Assembly (NCBI GenBank): GCA_963717705.1
Contig: CAVQWT010000005.1
Span: 682,001 to 746,000, forward strand
From: CAVQWT01 sp963717705
Lineage (GTDB): Bacteria > Pseudomonadota > Gammaproteobacteria > Burkholderiales > Casimicrobiaceae
DNA: 64,000 bases
Direction of reading: 5' to 3'
How positions within the stretch are numbered: position 1 is the first letter of the stretch; the number at the start of each line of letters is the position of its first letter. The notes under the pieces are model-generated. The model worked only from the letters and a program-made list of their open reading frames with translations. It made no database searches and was not told where the DNA came from. The translations under genes and the position numbers were made by a program. Below, in pieces: positions 19,470-28,725 of the stretch.

Positions 19470-21225
19470 CCGGGGCGCCGACCTCCCGGGCACCGGCGAC
19501 CCGGCGGCCCCCGCGCCGCCGGCCGTCTCCGCGCCGGCCCCGGGCAACAACCTTCGCTATCGCGTCGTGGTCGACGCGCCGGACGCGCTCGTACCGCTGC
19601 TGGAGCGGGCGGTCGACCTGGTCCGCTGGCAGTCGTTCGACTCGATGACCGACGACCTGCTCGACCGCCTCGCGCGCGAGGCGCTGCCGCAGGCGCGCGA
19701 GGCCGCCGCGTCGCAGGGCTACTTCTCGGCCGCGGTCCACGTCACGCTCGACTCGTCGTCCACGCCGATGACGGTGACGCTGCGCGTCGACCCCGGCCGC
19801 CCGACGAAGGTCGATGCGGTGCAGCTCACCTTCACCGGGCCGGCGGCGACCGACGTCCCGGTCGGGATCGCCACGGTGGCCCAGGTGCAGGCAGGCTGGT
19901 CGCTGCGTCGCGGGGATATCTTCGACCAGGACGAGTGGGCCGCGGCGAAGTCGAAGGCCGTGGCCACCCTGCGGGCGGGCCCGTACGCCGCCGCCGCCAT
20001 TGCGCACAGCGAAGCGCTGGTCGATCCCGACGCCGCCACCGCCGGCCTGACCGTCGAATTCGCCAGCGGCCCGGCGTTCCGGTTCGGTGCGCTCGACATC
20101 CGCGGCCTCTCCCTCTATCCGGAGTCGCTGGTGCGCAACTTCAGCACGCTGCGTCCCGGCGACCCCTACTCGATCGAAGCGATCGAGGCGTTCACGCGCC
20201 GCCTGGTGCAGTCCGGCTACTTCTCCAGCGTGCGCGCGGAGATCGACGCCGACCCGGAGCAGCACGGGAACGCGACGGTGAACGTCGCCGTCATCGAGGG
20301 GCCCACGCGCCGGGTCGAGGTCGGGGTCGGCTACTCGACCGACACCAAGTTCCGCGCCAACGCCACGTACTCCGACGTCAACGTCGACGGCAATGGCATG
20401 CAGATGCTGCTCGACGGGCGGCTGGAGACCAAGATCTCCGCGCTGTCGCTGCGCCTGACCCGCCCGCCCACCGCAGGCGGGTGGCTCGACACGTTCACGG
20501 CGGCGGCCACCCGCACCGACATCGAGAACCTGATCACCGAGACCGCGGGGATCGGCGTCGTCCGGCGCGGCGTCGACAACCTCGATACCCCGAGCATGGG
20601 TATCGGATTCTTCATCGACCAGCAGCGGCCGCTCGACGCCGAGGAGACCTCGTCGCATGCGCTGTACGTCAACGGCGGGTGGATCCGCCGTCGCGTCGAC
20701 CACGTGCTCGCGCCGACCCGCGGCTGGATGGGCGAGGTCGAAGTCGGGGGCGGGATTCCCGGTGCGTCGACGCGCTCGTTCGGCCGCGTCGTCGGCAAGG
20801 CGAGCGCGTGGGTGCCGATGGGCGCGCAAAACACGCTGGTGCTGCGGGCCGAGGCGGGCGCCGTCATCGCCGACAGCCGCGACGGCATCCCGTCGGTGTT
20901 CCTGTTCCGCACCGGCGGCGACACGACGGTGCGCGGCTATGCCTTCGAGAGCCTGGGCGTCCAGGACGGCAGCGCGACCGTGGGCGGACGGTACTACGCC
21001 TTCGGCAACGTCGAGGCGATCCACTGGATCGAGGAGTCGTGGGGCATCGCGGTGTTCGTCGACGCGGGCAACGCCGCGGATTCGCCGAAGGACCTGACGC
21101 CGGCGATCGGCGCCGGCGTCGGGCTGCGGCTGCGCACGCCGATCGGCCCGTTCCGTTTCGACCTCGCTTACGGAGAGCGCACGGACAGCGTGCGCATGCA
21201 CCTCTCGGTGGGGCTGTCCTTCTGA
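19375..21225 (+). CDS. tamA: Translocation and assembly module outer-membrane protein TamA
   Basis: Omp85-family outer-membrane protein that, with TamB, helps insert or transport autotransporters and lipids at the outer membrane. The 616-residue protein has a signal-like N-terminus (PLLRAWWLLTLAAVTASVA). POTRA repeats follow (about 45-290; for example YRVVVDAPDALVPLLERAV, FRFGALDIRGLSLYPESLV), then the C-terminal 16-strand barrel with VEVGVGYSTDTKFRANATYSD, the lid-loop motif TGGDTTVRGYAFESLG, and terminal LSVGLSF. The ATG at 19375 lies inside the preceding lipoprotein gene and lacks a strong ribosome site, so coupling is probable. The stop overlaps the tamB start (TGATG). Confidence 0.9.
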   Translation: MLPARPRATPPLLRAWWLLTLAAVTASVAPPSRGADLPGTGDPAAPAPPAVSAPAPGNNLRYRVVVDAPDALVPLLERAVDLVRWQSFDSMTDDLLDRLAREALPQAREAAASQGYFSAAVHVTLDSSSTPMTVTLRVDPGRPTKVDAVQLTFTGPAATDVPVGIATVAQVQAGWSLRRGDIFDQDEWAAAKSKAVATLRAGPYAAAAIAHSEALVDPDAATAGLTVEFASGPAFRFGALDIRGLSLYPESLVRNFSTLRPGDPYSIEAIEAFTRRLVQSGYFSSVRAEIDADPEQHGNATVNVAVIEGPTRRVEVGVGYSTDTKFRANATYSDVNVDGNGMQMLLDGRLETKISALSLRLTRPPTAGGWLDTFTAAATRTDIENLITETAGIGVVRRGVDNLDTPSMGIGFFIDQQRPLDAEETSSHALYVNGGWIRRRVDHVLAPTRGWMGEVEVGGGIPGASTRSFGRVVGKASAWVPMGAQNTLVLRAEAGAVIADSRDGIPSVFLFRTGGDTTVRGYAFESLGVQDGSATVGGRYYAFGNVEAIHWIEESWGIAVFVDAGNAADSPKDLTPAIGAGVGLRLRTPIGPFRFDLAYGERTDSVRMHLSVGLSF

Positions 21226-24200
21226 TGGCCGCGACCGGAAACTCCACGGCACCCGGCGATTCGCCGGTGCCCCCGCCTTTGCGGACGACCCGGCCGCGCT
21301 TCCGGTCGGTGCTGATGGGGATGCTCGTTGGCGTCGTTGCGGTGCTGCTCGCGATCGGCGCCGGCATGGTGTTCCTCGCGTCGGAGGCCGGCCTGCGCTT
21401 CGTCGTCGCCGAGGTCGTCGCGGCCAGCAACGGGCGGCTGACCGTCGACGGCGTCGAGGGGTCGCTACTCGGGACGATCCGCGCGCACGAACTCGCGTGG
21501 CGCGGCCCGGAGACGACCGTCGTCGCGTCCGACGTCGCGGTCGAGTGGAGTCCGCTCGCATTGTGGTCGCGCCGGGTCGCGATCCGCGGGCTCGGCGCCC
21601 AGCGGATCGTCATCGAGCTGAAGCCCTCCAGCGGCGCCATCGCCCCGCCCGCTGCGCTGGCGCTGCCGCTCGAGGTGTCGATCGACGGGGTCGGGGTCGG
21701 GGAGGTCGCGTGGCGCATCGGCCCGCAGCAGGGGCGCGTCACCGGCCTGACATTCGGCTATGCCGGCGGCGCGACGCGAGCACTCGATCCGCTCGCTGCG
21801 CTTCGCCCACGACCTCGGCACGCTGCAGGGAAGCGTTTCGATGGCAAGCGCTGCCCCGTTCGCGCTGGCGGGCGCCGCGACATTCGCCGGCGACGCGGCG
21901 CTCGCGGGCCTCGTGGCCGACGCGAAATTCGCCGGCACGCTCCCGGCGATCGCGGTGAGCGCCGACGGCTCGCTGCACGGCGCCCGCGTCGGCCTCACCG
22001 GAAGCGTCACGCCGTTCGCCGAGAGGGCGCTTGGCGCAGCCCAGCTGACATTGTCGGACCTCGATCCGGCAGCGCTCGACCCGGGCGCGCTGCACGCATC
22101 GTTGAGCGCGACGATCGAGCTGGCCGCTCCCGCCGACGCGCTGTCAGGCCGGATCCGCTTCGACAACGCGGCGCCTGGCCGAATGAACGAGGGGCGGGTG
22201 CCAATCACGTCAGGCGCCGCGAGCATTCATCGCGACGGCGACGCCGTGTTGCTGGACGACCTGCGCATCGAGATGGCCGACGGGGGCACCGGGACCGGCA
22301 ACGGGCGCGTGGTCATCGCCGGGCCCGGTGCCGGCGACATGACGCTCGAACTCGCGCTCGCCCGCGTCGATCTCGCACGCATCCACTCTGCGCTGGTGTC
22401 GACGAGGTTGGGCGGCCGCCTGGCGCTGCAGGTCGAAGGCGAAACCCGGCGTGCCGAAGGTCGCGTCGCCGACGGCGATCTCGCCGCCGACTTCGCGGTC
22501 CGGCTCGCCGACGGGCGCCTCGACGTGACGCGACTCGCGGCGCGCGCGGGCGGCGGGACCCTGAACGGCAGCGGCCGCTTCGAACTCGACCGTCGGCGTG
22601 CCTTCACCTTCGCCGGCACCGCCGCCGCGTTCGACCCGTCGCGCTTCGGTGCGTACCCGAAGGCGTCGCTCGGCGGCAGCGTCGAGCTTCGCGGCACGCT
22701 GGAACCCTCGTGGTCGATCGACGGCAGCGTCAAGCTCGCCGAAGGCAGCCGCCTGCTTGGCGTCCCGGTGCAGGGGCGCGCGCGCGCCAGCGTGACCCGG
22801 ACGCGCGCAACCGGCATCGACGCCGACCTCGCCGCCGGCAAGAACCGCATCACGCTGAGCGGTGACGCCGGCGGACCCGACGACCGGCTCGCGTGGCGCG
22901 TCGACGCCAAGGCGCTGGGCGACCTCGCGCCGCTGCTGCCCGCAGGTACGCCGCCGCTCGCCGGCGCGGTCGCCGGTCACGGCACGGTCATCGGCCTGCC
23001 GGGCCTCCCCGGCGGCGACCTGGAAGCGACGGCGACCGGACTGCGCGTCGGCATCGTCTCCGTCGGCCAGCTGACGGTCACGGCCAAGGCGGCGCCGCCG
23101 CGCGACGGTGCCACACTTGCGACGCGTTTGCTCGAATTCGCGATCGACGCGAAGCGCGTGGCGGCGGCCGCCGGCAATCCCCACGACGTCAAGGCCACGG
23201 CCACCGGCACGCTGGCCGCGCACCGCGTCAACGTCGCGGTCAAAGGCGACGAGGTCGACGCGAAATTCGAGCTGGCCGGCGGCGTCGATATGGCGGCCGC
23301 CGCAGGTCCGGCATGGCGCGGCGCGCTCCGCTCGTTCGACAACAGCGGACCGTGGCCGCTGCGTCTCGCCGCGCCCGCGGTTCTGGAAATTGCGCGCGAC
23401 CGCGTCGCGCTCGGCGAGGCACGGCTCGAGGGCAGCGAATCCCGTATCGAGCTCGGCGACTTCCTCTGGGATCGGGGCCGACTGTCCTCGCGCGGCCGCT
23501 TCACCGCGGTGCCGGCGGCCGGAGTCGCCACCGCGCTGGGGATGCAGTTGCCGCTGGAGTCGACGCTGCGGCTGGCCGGTCAGTGGTCGCTCGAGGCGAC
23601 CCCGAAACTCAACGGCACGATCGTCATCCGGCGCGAACGGGGCGACATCTACGCGGTCGAGCACGACGGCCCGATCCGCGAGGAGATCGGCTTCGGGCTG
23701 ACCGAGTTCGTGACCGAAGCGCGGTTCACCGACGACGCGCTCGCCGCCACGGCACGGTGGCGCGCGACCCGCGCCGGCGACGGCGAGATCACCGCCGACG
23801 TCGGCGCGTCCGCCGACGGCGCGCTCTCCCGCAACGCCCCGCTGGCGGTGACCGCGCGGGCGCGGATGCCGTCGCTCGCCCCGCTGCAGCCGTGGCTCGG
23901 CACCAGCGCGACGGTGGCGGGCACCGCGGCGATCGACCTCGCCGGGCGCGGCACCCTCGCCAGCCTCCCGCTCAGCGGGACGATCGGCGGCGACGGGCTG
24001 CGAATCGACGTGCCGCAATGGGGCGTCCACCTGACGGGCGGGCGGCTGGCCGCCCGCTTCACCGACGGCGTGCTCGCCCTGGAAGATCTGACGCTGCAGG
24101 CGGGCGACGGGCGCTTCGTCGCGACCGGCACGATCGGCCGCGTCCGGCGCCCGGGCGGCGCCGACGAATCCGCCACCCGGCTCGCGTGGAAGGCCGAGAA

Positions 24201-25137
24201 GTTCCGCCTGTTCAACCGGCCGGACCTGAGGCTCGTCGTCAACGGTTCCGGAACGCTCACCGTCGCCGACGGCAAGCTGCGGCTCGCCGGCAGCGTCAAG
24301 GCGGAGTCTGGGCACATCGAGTACGCCTCCACTTCGGTCGGCCAGCTCGCCGACGACGTCGTCGTGAAGGGCCGGCCGCGGCCGCCGCCGGCGCGCGAGG
24401 CGGGCCTCGGCGATACCCCGCTCGCCCTCGACCTCGACCTCGATCTCGGCGACGCGCTGACCTTCAGCGGCGAGGGACTCGAGACGGCGCTGACCGGCCG
24501 GGTAAAGGTGCAGACCGACGCGCGCGGCGCGCTGCAGGCGCGGGGCACCATCCGCGCCGAGCGCGGCACCTACTTCGCCTACGGTCAGAAGCTCGTCATC
24601 GATCGCGGCGTCCTGATCTTCGACGGTCCGCTCGATAATCCGGCGCTCGACATCGTCGCGGTACGGCGCACGCCGCAGGTCGACGCGGGCGTCCGGTTGA
24701 CCGGGACCGCCCGGGTTCCGCAACTGACGCTGACGTCGAATCCGCCGCTGTCGGAAGGCGAGACGCTCGCGTACCTGGTGACGGGCCAGGGGCTCGACCG
24801 CGCGTCGCGGGCGGATCTCGCCGCGCTGCAGGCCGCGTCGGCGGCGCTCCTGGGCCGCAACCAGCGGCCGCTGACGACGACGGTCGCACGGTCGCTGGGG
24901 CTCGACGACATCTCGTTCGGCTCGGGCGGCAGCACCCGCGCCGACGGCACGCCGGGCCAGGTCGTGTCGTTCGGAAAGCGGCTCACCGACCGGCTGTCGC
25001 TCGTCTACGAGCAGGGCCTGACGGTCGCGACGAACGGGCTGCGGATCGAATACGCGCTGTCGCGCACGCTGACGCTGCGCGCGGAAGCCGGCACCGTCAG
25101 CGGCGTCGGCATCTTCTACCGGCGGACGATGCGTTGA
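21225..25137 (+). CDS. tamB: Translocation and assembly module protein TamB, reading frame broken once near 21.77 kb
   Basis: Large AsmA/TamB-type inner-membrane-anchored periplasmic bridge protein that partners TamA. The start ATG 21225 overlaps the tamA stop. The N-terminal part has one membrane helix (SVLMGMLVGVVAVLLAIGAGMVFL) and NGRLTVDGVEGSLLG, and is in a frame that is lost after FGYAGGAT. The conserved continuation (HSIRSLRFAHDLGTLQGSV and all of the beta-helical part) is in the +1 frame from about 21780 to the stop at 25137. The DUF490 C-terminus is intact (FDGPLDNPALDIVAVRRTPQVDAG, SEGETLAYLVTGQGL, terminal GIFYRRTMR). If one base is extra (or two missing) between about 21765 and 21785, the full protein would be about 1,300 residues. 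It is either a sequencing or assembly error or a real mutation. Confidence 0.85.
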
Positions 25138-25147
25138 CTCCCGCCGC

Positions 25148-27151
25148 TCACTTCGGCGGTGGGCCGAGGTGCGCCCCCAGAAAGGTCGCGACGCGCCGAT
25201 AGAAGTCGAACCGCGTGCTCTCGACCAGGAAGCCGTGTCCTTCGTCGCTGTAGACGACCCACTCGACCGGCGTGCCGTTCTTCTTCAGCGCATCGCGCAT
25301 CCGTTCGCCGTGCACCAGCGGCACCCGGTAGTCCTGGCCGCCGTAGACCATCAGCACCGGCGCCCTGATCTTCGCCGCCTGCTCCAGTGGCGACGTCGCC
25401 TTGAGCTGCGCCGCGTCCCTGTCCTGGTCGCCGATCAGCTCCTTCGCCGACGAGCGGATGAAGTCCGAGTTGAACGAATCGCTCCAGGTCACGTCGTACA
25501 TCAGGTTGATGTCGGTGACGCCGACGTAGTTGACCCCGCAGCGCCAGCGCTCGGGATTGCGCGCGAGCCCCATCATCACCGCGTACCCGCCGTAGGATGC
25601 ACCGACGATGCACGCCCGCCTGGGGTCGATCGTGCCCTGGCCGGCGAGGAAGTCCATGCCGTCGTCGAGATCGTCCTGCATCGCGAGCCCCCACTGCTTC
25701 CAGCCGGCCTCGAACAGCCTGCGGCCCCAGCCCGTGCTGCCGCGGAACTCGGGTTCCAGCACCGCGTAGCCGAGCGTCGCGAGGTACGCCGCCTCGTCGC
25801 GCCACTGCCAGGAGGCGCCGCGGATCCAGGGTCCCCCGTGCACGTAGAGGATCAGCGGCAGGTTCTTCGCTTCGCGCCCCTTGGGCAGCGTGAGGTACGC
25901 GGGTATCTCGAGCCCGTCGCGCGCCTTGTAGCGCAGCGGCTGTCGCGCAGGCATCGCGTCGGACTTGACGTCCCGGTGCGACGCGGCGACGAATTCCAGC
26001 TTGCGTGCCGCGGGGTCGAGCAGATGGTACGAGCCGGGATCCGTGTCCGAAAACGAGAACACGAGGACGCGATCGGCCTCGGTGCCGCGGGAGAGCATGT
26101 TCATGCGGTTGGGCAGTGCCCCGTCGACGGCCGCCTGCAGCCGCGCCCAGTCGTCGTCGAACCAGGCGACGCCAGGCCTCATGCCGTCGTAGGCGACGCC
26201 GACGATCCGGTTCTTGCGTCGGTCGAAGAGCAGGCCGCCGGTCAGATCGGCCTGCGGATGCGCCGCCAGCAGCTCGCCGGGCTCGCGCTTCGCGGCGTCC
26301 CAGCGGTACAGCGCCAGCGTGTCGCGGCCCCTGTTCGCCGCGACGATCAGCGTGCCGTCGCCGTCGAAGCCGACGGGAACGATGCTCTCGCCGCGGAGGC
26401 CGAACTCGCCCAGCAGCTCCCACTTTGCCGTTTCGGCCGGCCGCCACCAGACGCGCGTCGCGGTTCCCCCTTCGTTGCTGACCGCGGCGCGCACCGCGCC
26501 GCTGCGGTCGGCGACCCAGCTCACGACGTCGCCCGGCTTGTCGAGGCTCTTCAGCGTCCGCCGCCCGGTCCGCGTGTCCATCCGGTAGACGTCCGGATAG
26601 CGTTCGTTGTTGTCATTGGCCAGCACCAGCACGTCGTCGCTGCCATCGCGCAGCACGGACATCAGCGCGGTGTAGCGATACACCATCCGGCCGCTTCGCT
26701 GCTGCGACAGCGCGGTCGGCGCGAGCACCCGGTAGTCGCCGCCGTCGCGGTTGACGGCGAACAGCCCGCCGCCGCGCTGCTCGCCGAGACCTGCCTGGAA
26801 GTCCATCACCGAGAAGGCGAGGCGGCCTTCGCTGACCCATTCGAAGGTCGCGATGTCGTGATCCGCGACGCTGGCGATCACCTGGCTCGTCTTCTTGTCG
26901 AGGTCGAGCACGGCGAGCGCAACGCGCCCTTTCACCGGGACGAGCCCGCCGACGTAGCGCCCGGAAGGAGACAGCTTGAGCGAACGGTAGTCCGGATGCC
27001 TGAAGAACGGCTCGACCGCGACTGCCGGTGGCGCTGCCGCGGTCGGCTGGGCCGCCTGGGCGCGGGCGGCGGGGGTCGCGGCGACGAGGGCGGCCGCGAA
27101 TGCGAGCGACAGGGCGATTCGCGGGGACGACGGCGGCAGGCGCAGAAACAT
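25148..27151 (-). CDS. Secreted prolyl oligopeptidase-family (S9) peptidase
   Basis: Serine peptidase with a signal peptide (FLRLPPSSPRIALSLAFAAALVAATPAARAQA), so probably periplasmic. After an N-terminal beta-propeller of about 370 residues comes the alpha/beta-hydrolase domain: oxyanion-side LPLILYVHGGPWIRGAS, nucleophile elbow CIVGASYGGYAVMMG (Ser near residue 517), Asp in VLMVYGGQDYRVPLVHGERM (near 606) and His in YSDEGHGFLVE (near 638). The closest family type is S9C acylaminoacyl/dipeptidyl peptidase-like. The start ATG 27151 begins the signal peptide; upstream in-frame sequence is Arg-rich noise. It runs convergent with tamB, only 10 bp apart, with no terminator between. Confidence 0.9.
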   Translation of the reverse strand: MFLRLPPSSPRIALSLAFAAALVAATPAARAQAAQPTAAAPPAVAVEPFFRHPDYRSLKLSPSGRYVGGLVPVKGRVALAVLDLDKKTSQVIASVADHDIATFEWVSEGRLAFSVMDFQAGLGEQRGGGLFAVNRDGGDYRVLAPTALSQQRSGRMVYRYTALMSVLRDGSDDVLVLANDNNERYPDVYRMDTRTGRRTLKSLDKPGDVVSWVADRSGAVRAAVSNEGGTATRVWWRPAETAKWELLGEFGLRGESIVPVGFDGDGTLIVAANRGRDTLALYRWDAAKREPGELLAAHPQADLTGGLLFDRRKNRIVGVAYDGMRPGVAWFDDDWARLQAAVDGALPNRMNMLSRGTEADRVLVFSFSDTDPGSYHLLDPAARKLEFVAASHRDVKSDAMPARQPLRYKARDGLEIPAYLTLPKGREAKNLPLILYVHGGPWIRGASWQWRDEAAYLATLGYAVLEPEFRGSTGWGRRLFEAGWKQWGLAMQDDLDDGMDFLAGQGTIDPRRACIVGASYGGYAVMMGLARNPERWRCGVNYVGVTDINLMYDVTWSDSFNSDFIRSSAKELIGDQDRDAAQLKATSPLEQAAKIRAPVLMVYGGQDYRVPLVHGERMRDALKKNGTPVEWVVYSDEGHGFLVESTRFDFYRRVATFLGAHLGPPPK

Positions 27152-27395
27152 GGCGGTATCCGTTGGAACTCCGGTGACGCGAAGTCTAGTCGAACCGGCC
27201 GCCCCCCGCCCGGCCGAAAGCGACCGGACGCCGATCCGACGGCATGAACGGCGACGCCGGCGCCGGTTTGGCGCGCGGCGCGACCGGCCGTAAACTCGAG
27301 CCTCGCCGTGCCGCGATGCCGCGGGACATTCACGCCATGCCACACGACCGCCGCCCGCCGCCTCCACGGCCGGCACCCGGTCCCGGGACGCCTCC

Positions 27396-28241
27396 GTGCT
27401 CAGTTACCGCCATGGCTTCCACGTCGGCAACGACGCCGATGTGCTGAAGCACGTCGTGCTGGTGCAGCTGCTGCACCAGCTGACTAAGAAGGAGACCCCG
27501 CTCTGGGTCGTCGACACCCATGCCGGTGCCGGCATCTATTCGCTGGAGTCCGGCTACGCCGCCCGCAACGCCGAGTTCGGGAACGGCATCGGCCGGCTGT
27601 GGGCGCGCAGCGGCCTGCCGGAGCCGCTCGCACGCTACGTCGACGAGGTGCGGCGGGTGAACCCCGACGGCGTGCTCCGCTACTACCCCGGCTCGCCGCT
27701 GCTCGCGCTGCAGCTCACGCGGCCGCAGGACCGCCTGCGCCTGTTCGAGCTGCACCCGAACGAGAGCAAGGTGCTCGAGGCCCAGTTCCGCAGCGCCGGC
27801 CGCCGCGTGGCGGTCGTCGCCGGCGACGGCTTCGCGGGCCTCAGGGCGGTGCTGCCCCCGCCGTCGCGCCGCGCGCTGGTGCTGATCGACCCGTCGTACG
27901 AAACGCGATCCGATTACCACGACGTCCGCGCGGCGGTCGAGGATGCGCAGAAGCGCTTCGCCACCGGGACCTACGCGGTCTGGTACCCGCAGCTGCAGCG
28001 GCGCGAGTCCGAGAACCTTCCCGGGCAGCTGCAGCGGATTGCCGCGGGCGACTGGCTGCACGCGTCGCTGACGGTGCGGGCGCCGTCTCCCGACGGTTTC
28101 GGACTCCACGGCAGCGGCATGTTCGTCTTCAACCCGCCGTGGAATCTCGAGGCGGCCCTGCGCGAGGCGCTGCCGGTGCTGGTCGCCGCGCTCGGCCGCG
28201 ACGAGCACGCGTCGTTCGACCTGCAGTTCCGCCAGACCTGA
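27396..28241 (+). CDS. rlmJ: 23S rRNA (adenine2030-N6)-methyltransferase RlmJ
   Basis: SAM-dependent methyltransferase that modifies A2030 of 23S rRNA. The N-terminal signature MLSYRHGFHVGNDADVLKH is almost identical to the family. It is followed by VVDTHAGAGIYSLES (SAM-binding), FELHPNESKVLEAQF and VVAGDGFAGLRAVLPP. The catalytic motif IV reads LIDPSYE where E. coli has DPPY. The C-terminal segment GLHGSGMFVFNPPWNLE completes the fold. The 281-residue length is normal. It is followed 8 bp later by a pyrophosphohydrolase gene. Confidence 0.95.
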   Translation: MLSYRHGFHVGNDADVLKHVVLVQLLHQLTKKETPLWVVDTHAGAGIYSLESGYAARNAEFGNGIGRLWARSGLPEPLARYVDEVRRVNPDGVLRYYPGSPLLALQLTRPQDRLRLFELHPNESKVLEAQFRSAGRRVAVVAGDGFAGLRAVLPPPSRRALVLIDPSYETRSDYHDVRAAVEDAQKRFATGTYAVWYPQLQRRESENLPGQLQRIAAGDWLHASLTVRAPSPDGFGLHGSGMFVFNPPWNLEAALREALPVLVAALGRDEHASFDLQFRQT

Positions 28242-28249
28242 GGCAACCC

Positions 28250-28624
28250 GTGCATACACCTGCCCCGCCGGCACCGCCGGCAAACCTCGAGCAACTGCGC
28301 GACCGCCTGCGCCGATTCGCGCAGGAGCGCGACTGGGACCAGTTCCACTCGCCGAAGAACCTCGCGATGGCGCTGATCGCCGAAGCCGCCGAACTGGTCG
28401 AGCATTTCCAGTGGCTGACCGAGGCGCAGAGCGCCGACCTGCCGGCCGCCACCAGGGCGAAGGTCGCGGACGAGCTCGCCGACGTCCTCGTCTACCTCGT
28501 CCGCATCGCCGACCGCCTCGAGATCGACCTGCTCGAGGCGACCGCGCGCAAGCTCGTCGACAACGAGGCCAAGTATCCCGCCGCGAAAGTCCGCGGCAGC
28601 CCCAGGAAGTACAGCGACTACTGA
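28250..28624 (+). CDS. MazG-like nucleotide pyrophosphohydrolase (dCTPase type)
   Basis: All-alpha NTP pyrophosphohydrolase of 124 residues, likely a house-cleaning enzyme that hydrolyses non-canonical or excess (d)NTPs to monophosphates. The metal-binding EXXE...EXXD pattern is visible: EAAELVEHFQWL and then ADELADVLVYLVRIADRL. The middle segment WDQFHSPKNLAMALIAEAAEL is typical of the DCTPP1/RS21-C6 group. The start is GTG 28250 (VHTPAPPAPPANLEQL). It lies 8 bp after rlmJ, likely the same transcript. Substrate specificity is inferred from family only. Confidence 0.88.
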   Translation: MHTPAPPAPPANLEQLRDRLRRFAQERDWDQFHSPKNLAMALIAEAAELVEHFQWLTEAQSADLPAATRAKVADELADVLVYLVRIADRLEIDLLEATARKLVDNEAKYPAAKVRGSPRKYSDY

Positions 28625-28725
28625 CCGCCGGGTCCGCCTCGACGTTGCGGCAACTCGGGCGGCGCACGCCGCCTGCACTTCGCCGGCGACGATGCCGAAT
28701 CCGGCAGTCCAGACGTTGGTGCGGC

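Noticed and set aside
19935..22865. Long plus-strand frame over tamA and tamB
   Set aside because: Only its segment 21225 to about 21780 is real (the N-terminus of tamB); the rest is Arg-rich out-of-frame translation.
28640..28680. GC-rich hairpin GGCGGC-GCAC-GCCGCC as terminator after the MazG-like gene
   Set aside because: Stem is plausible but no T run follows, and such inverted repeats are frequent by chance at this GC content.
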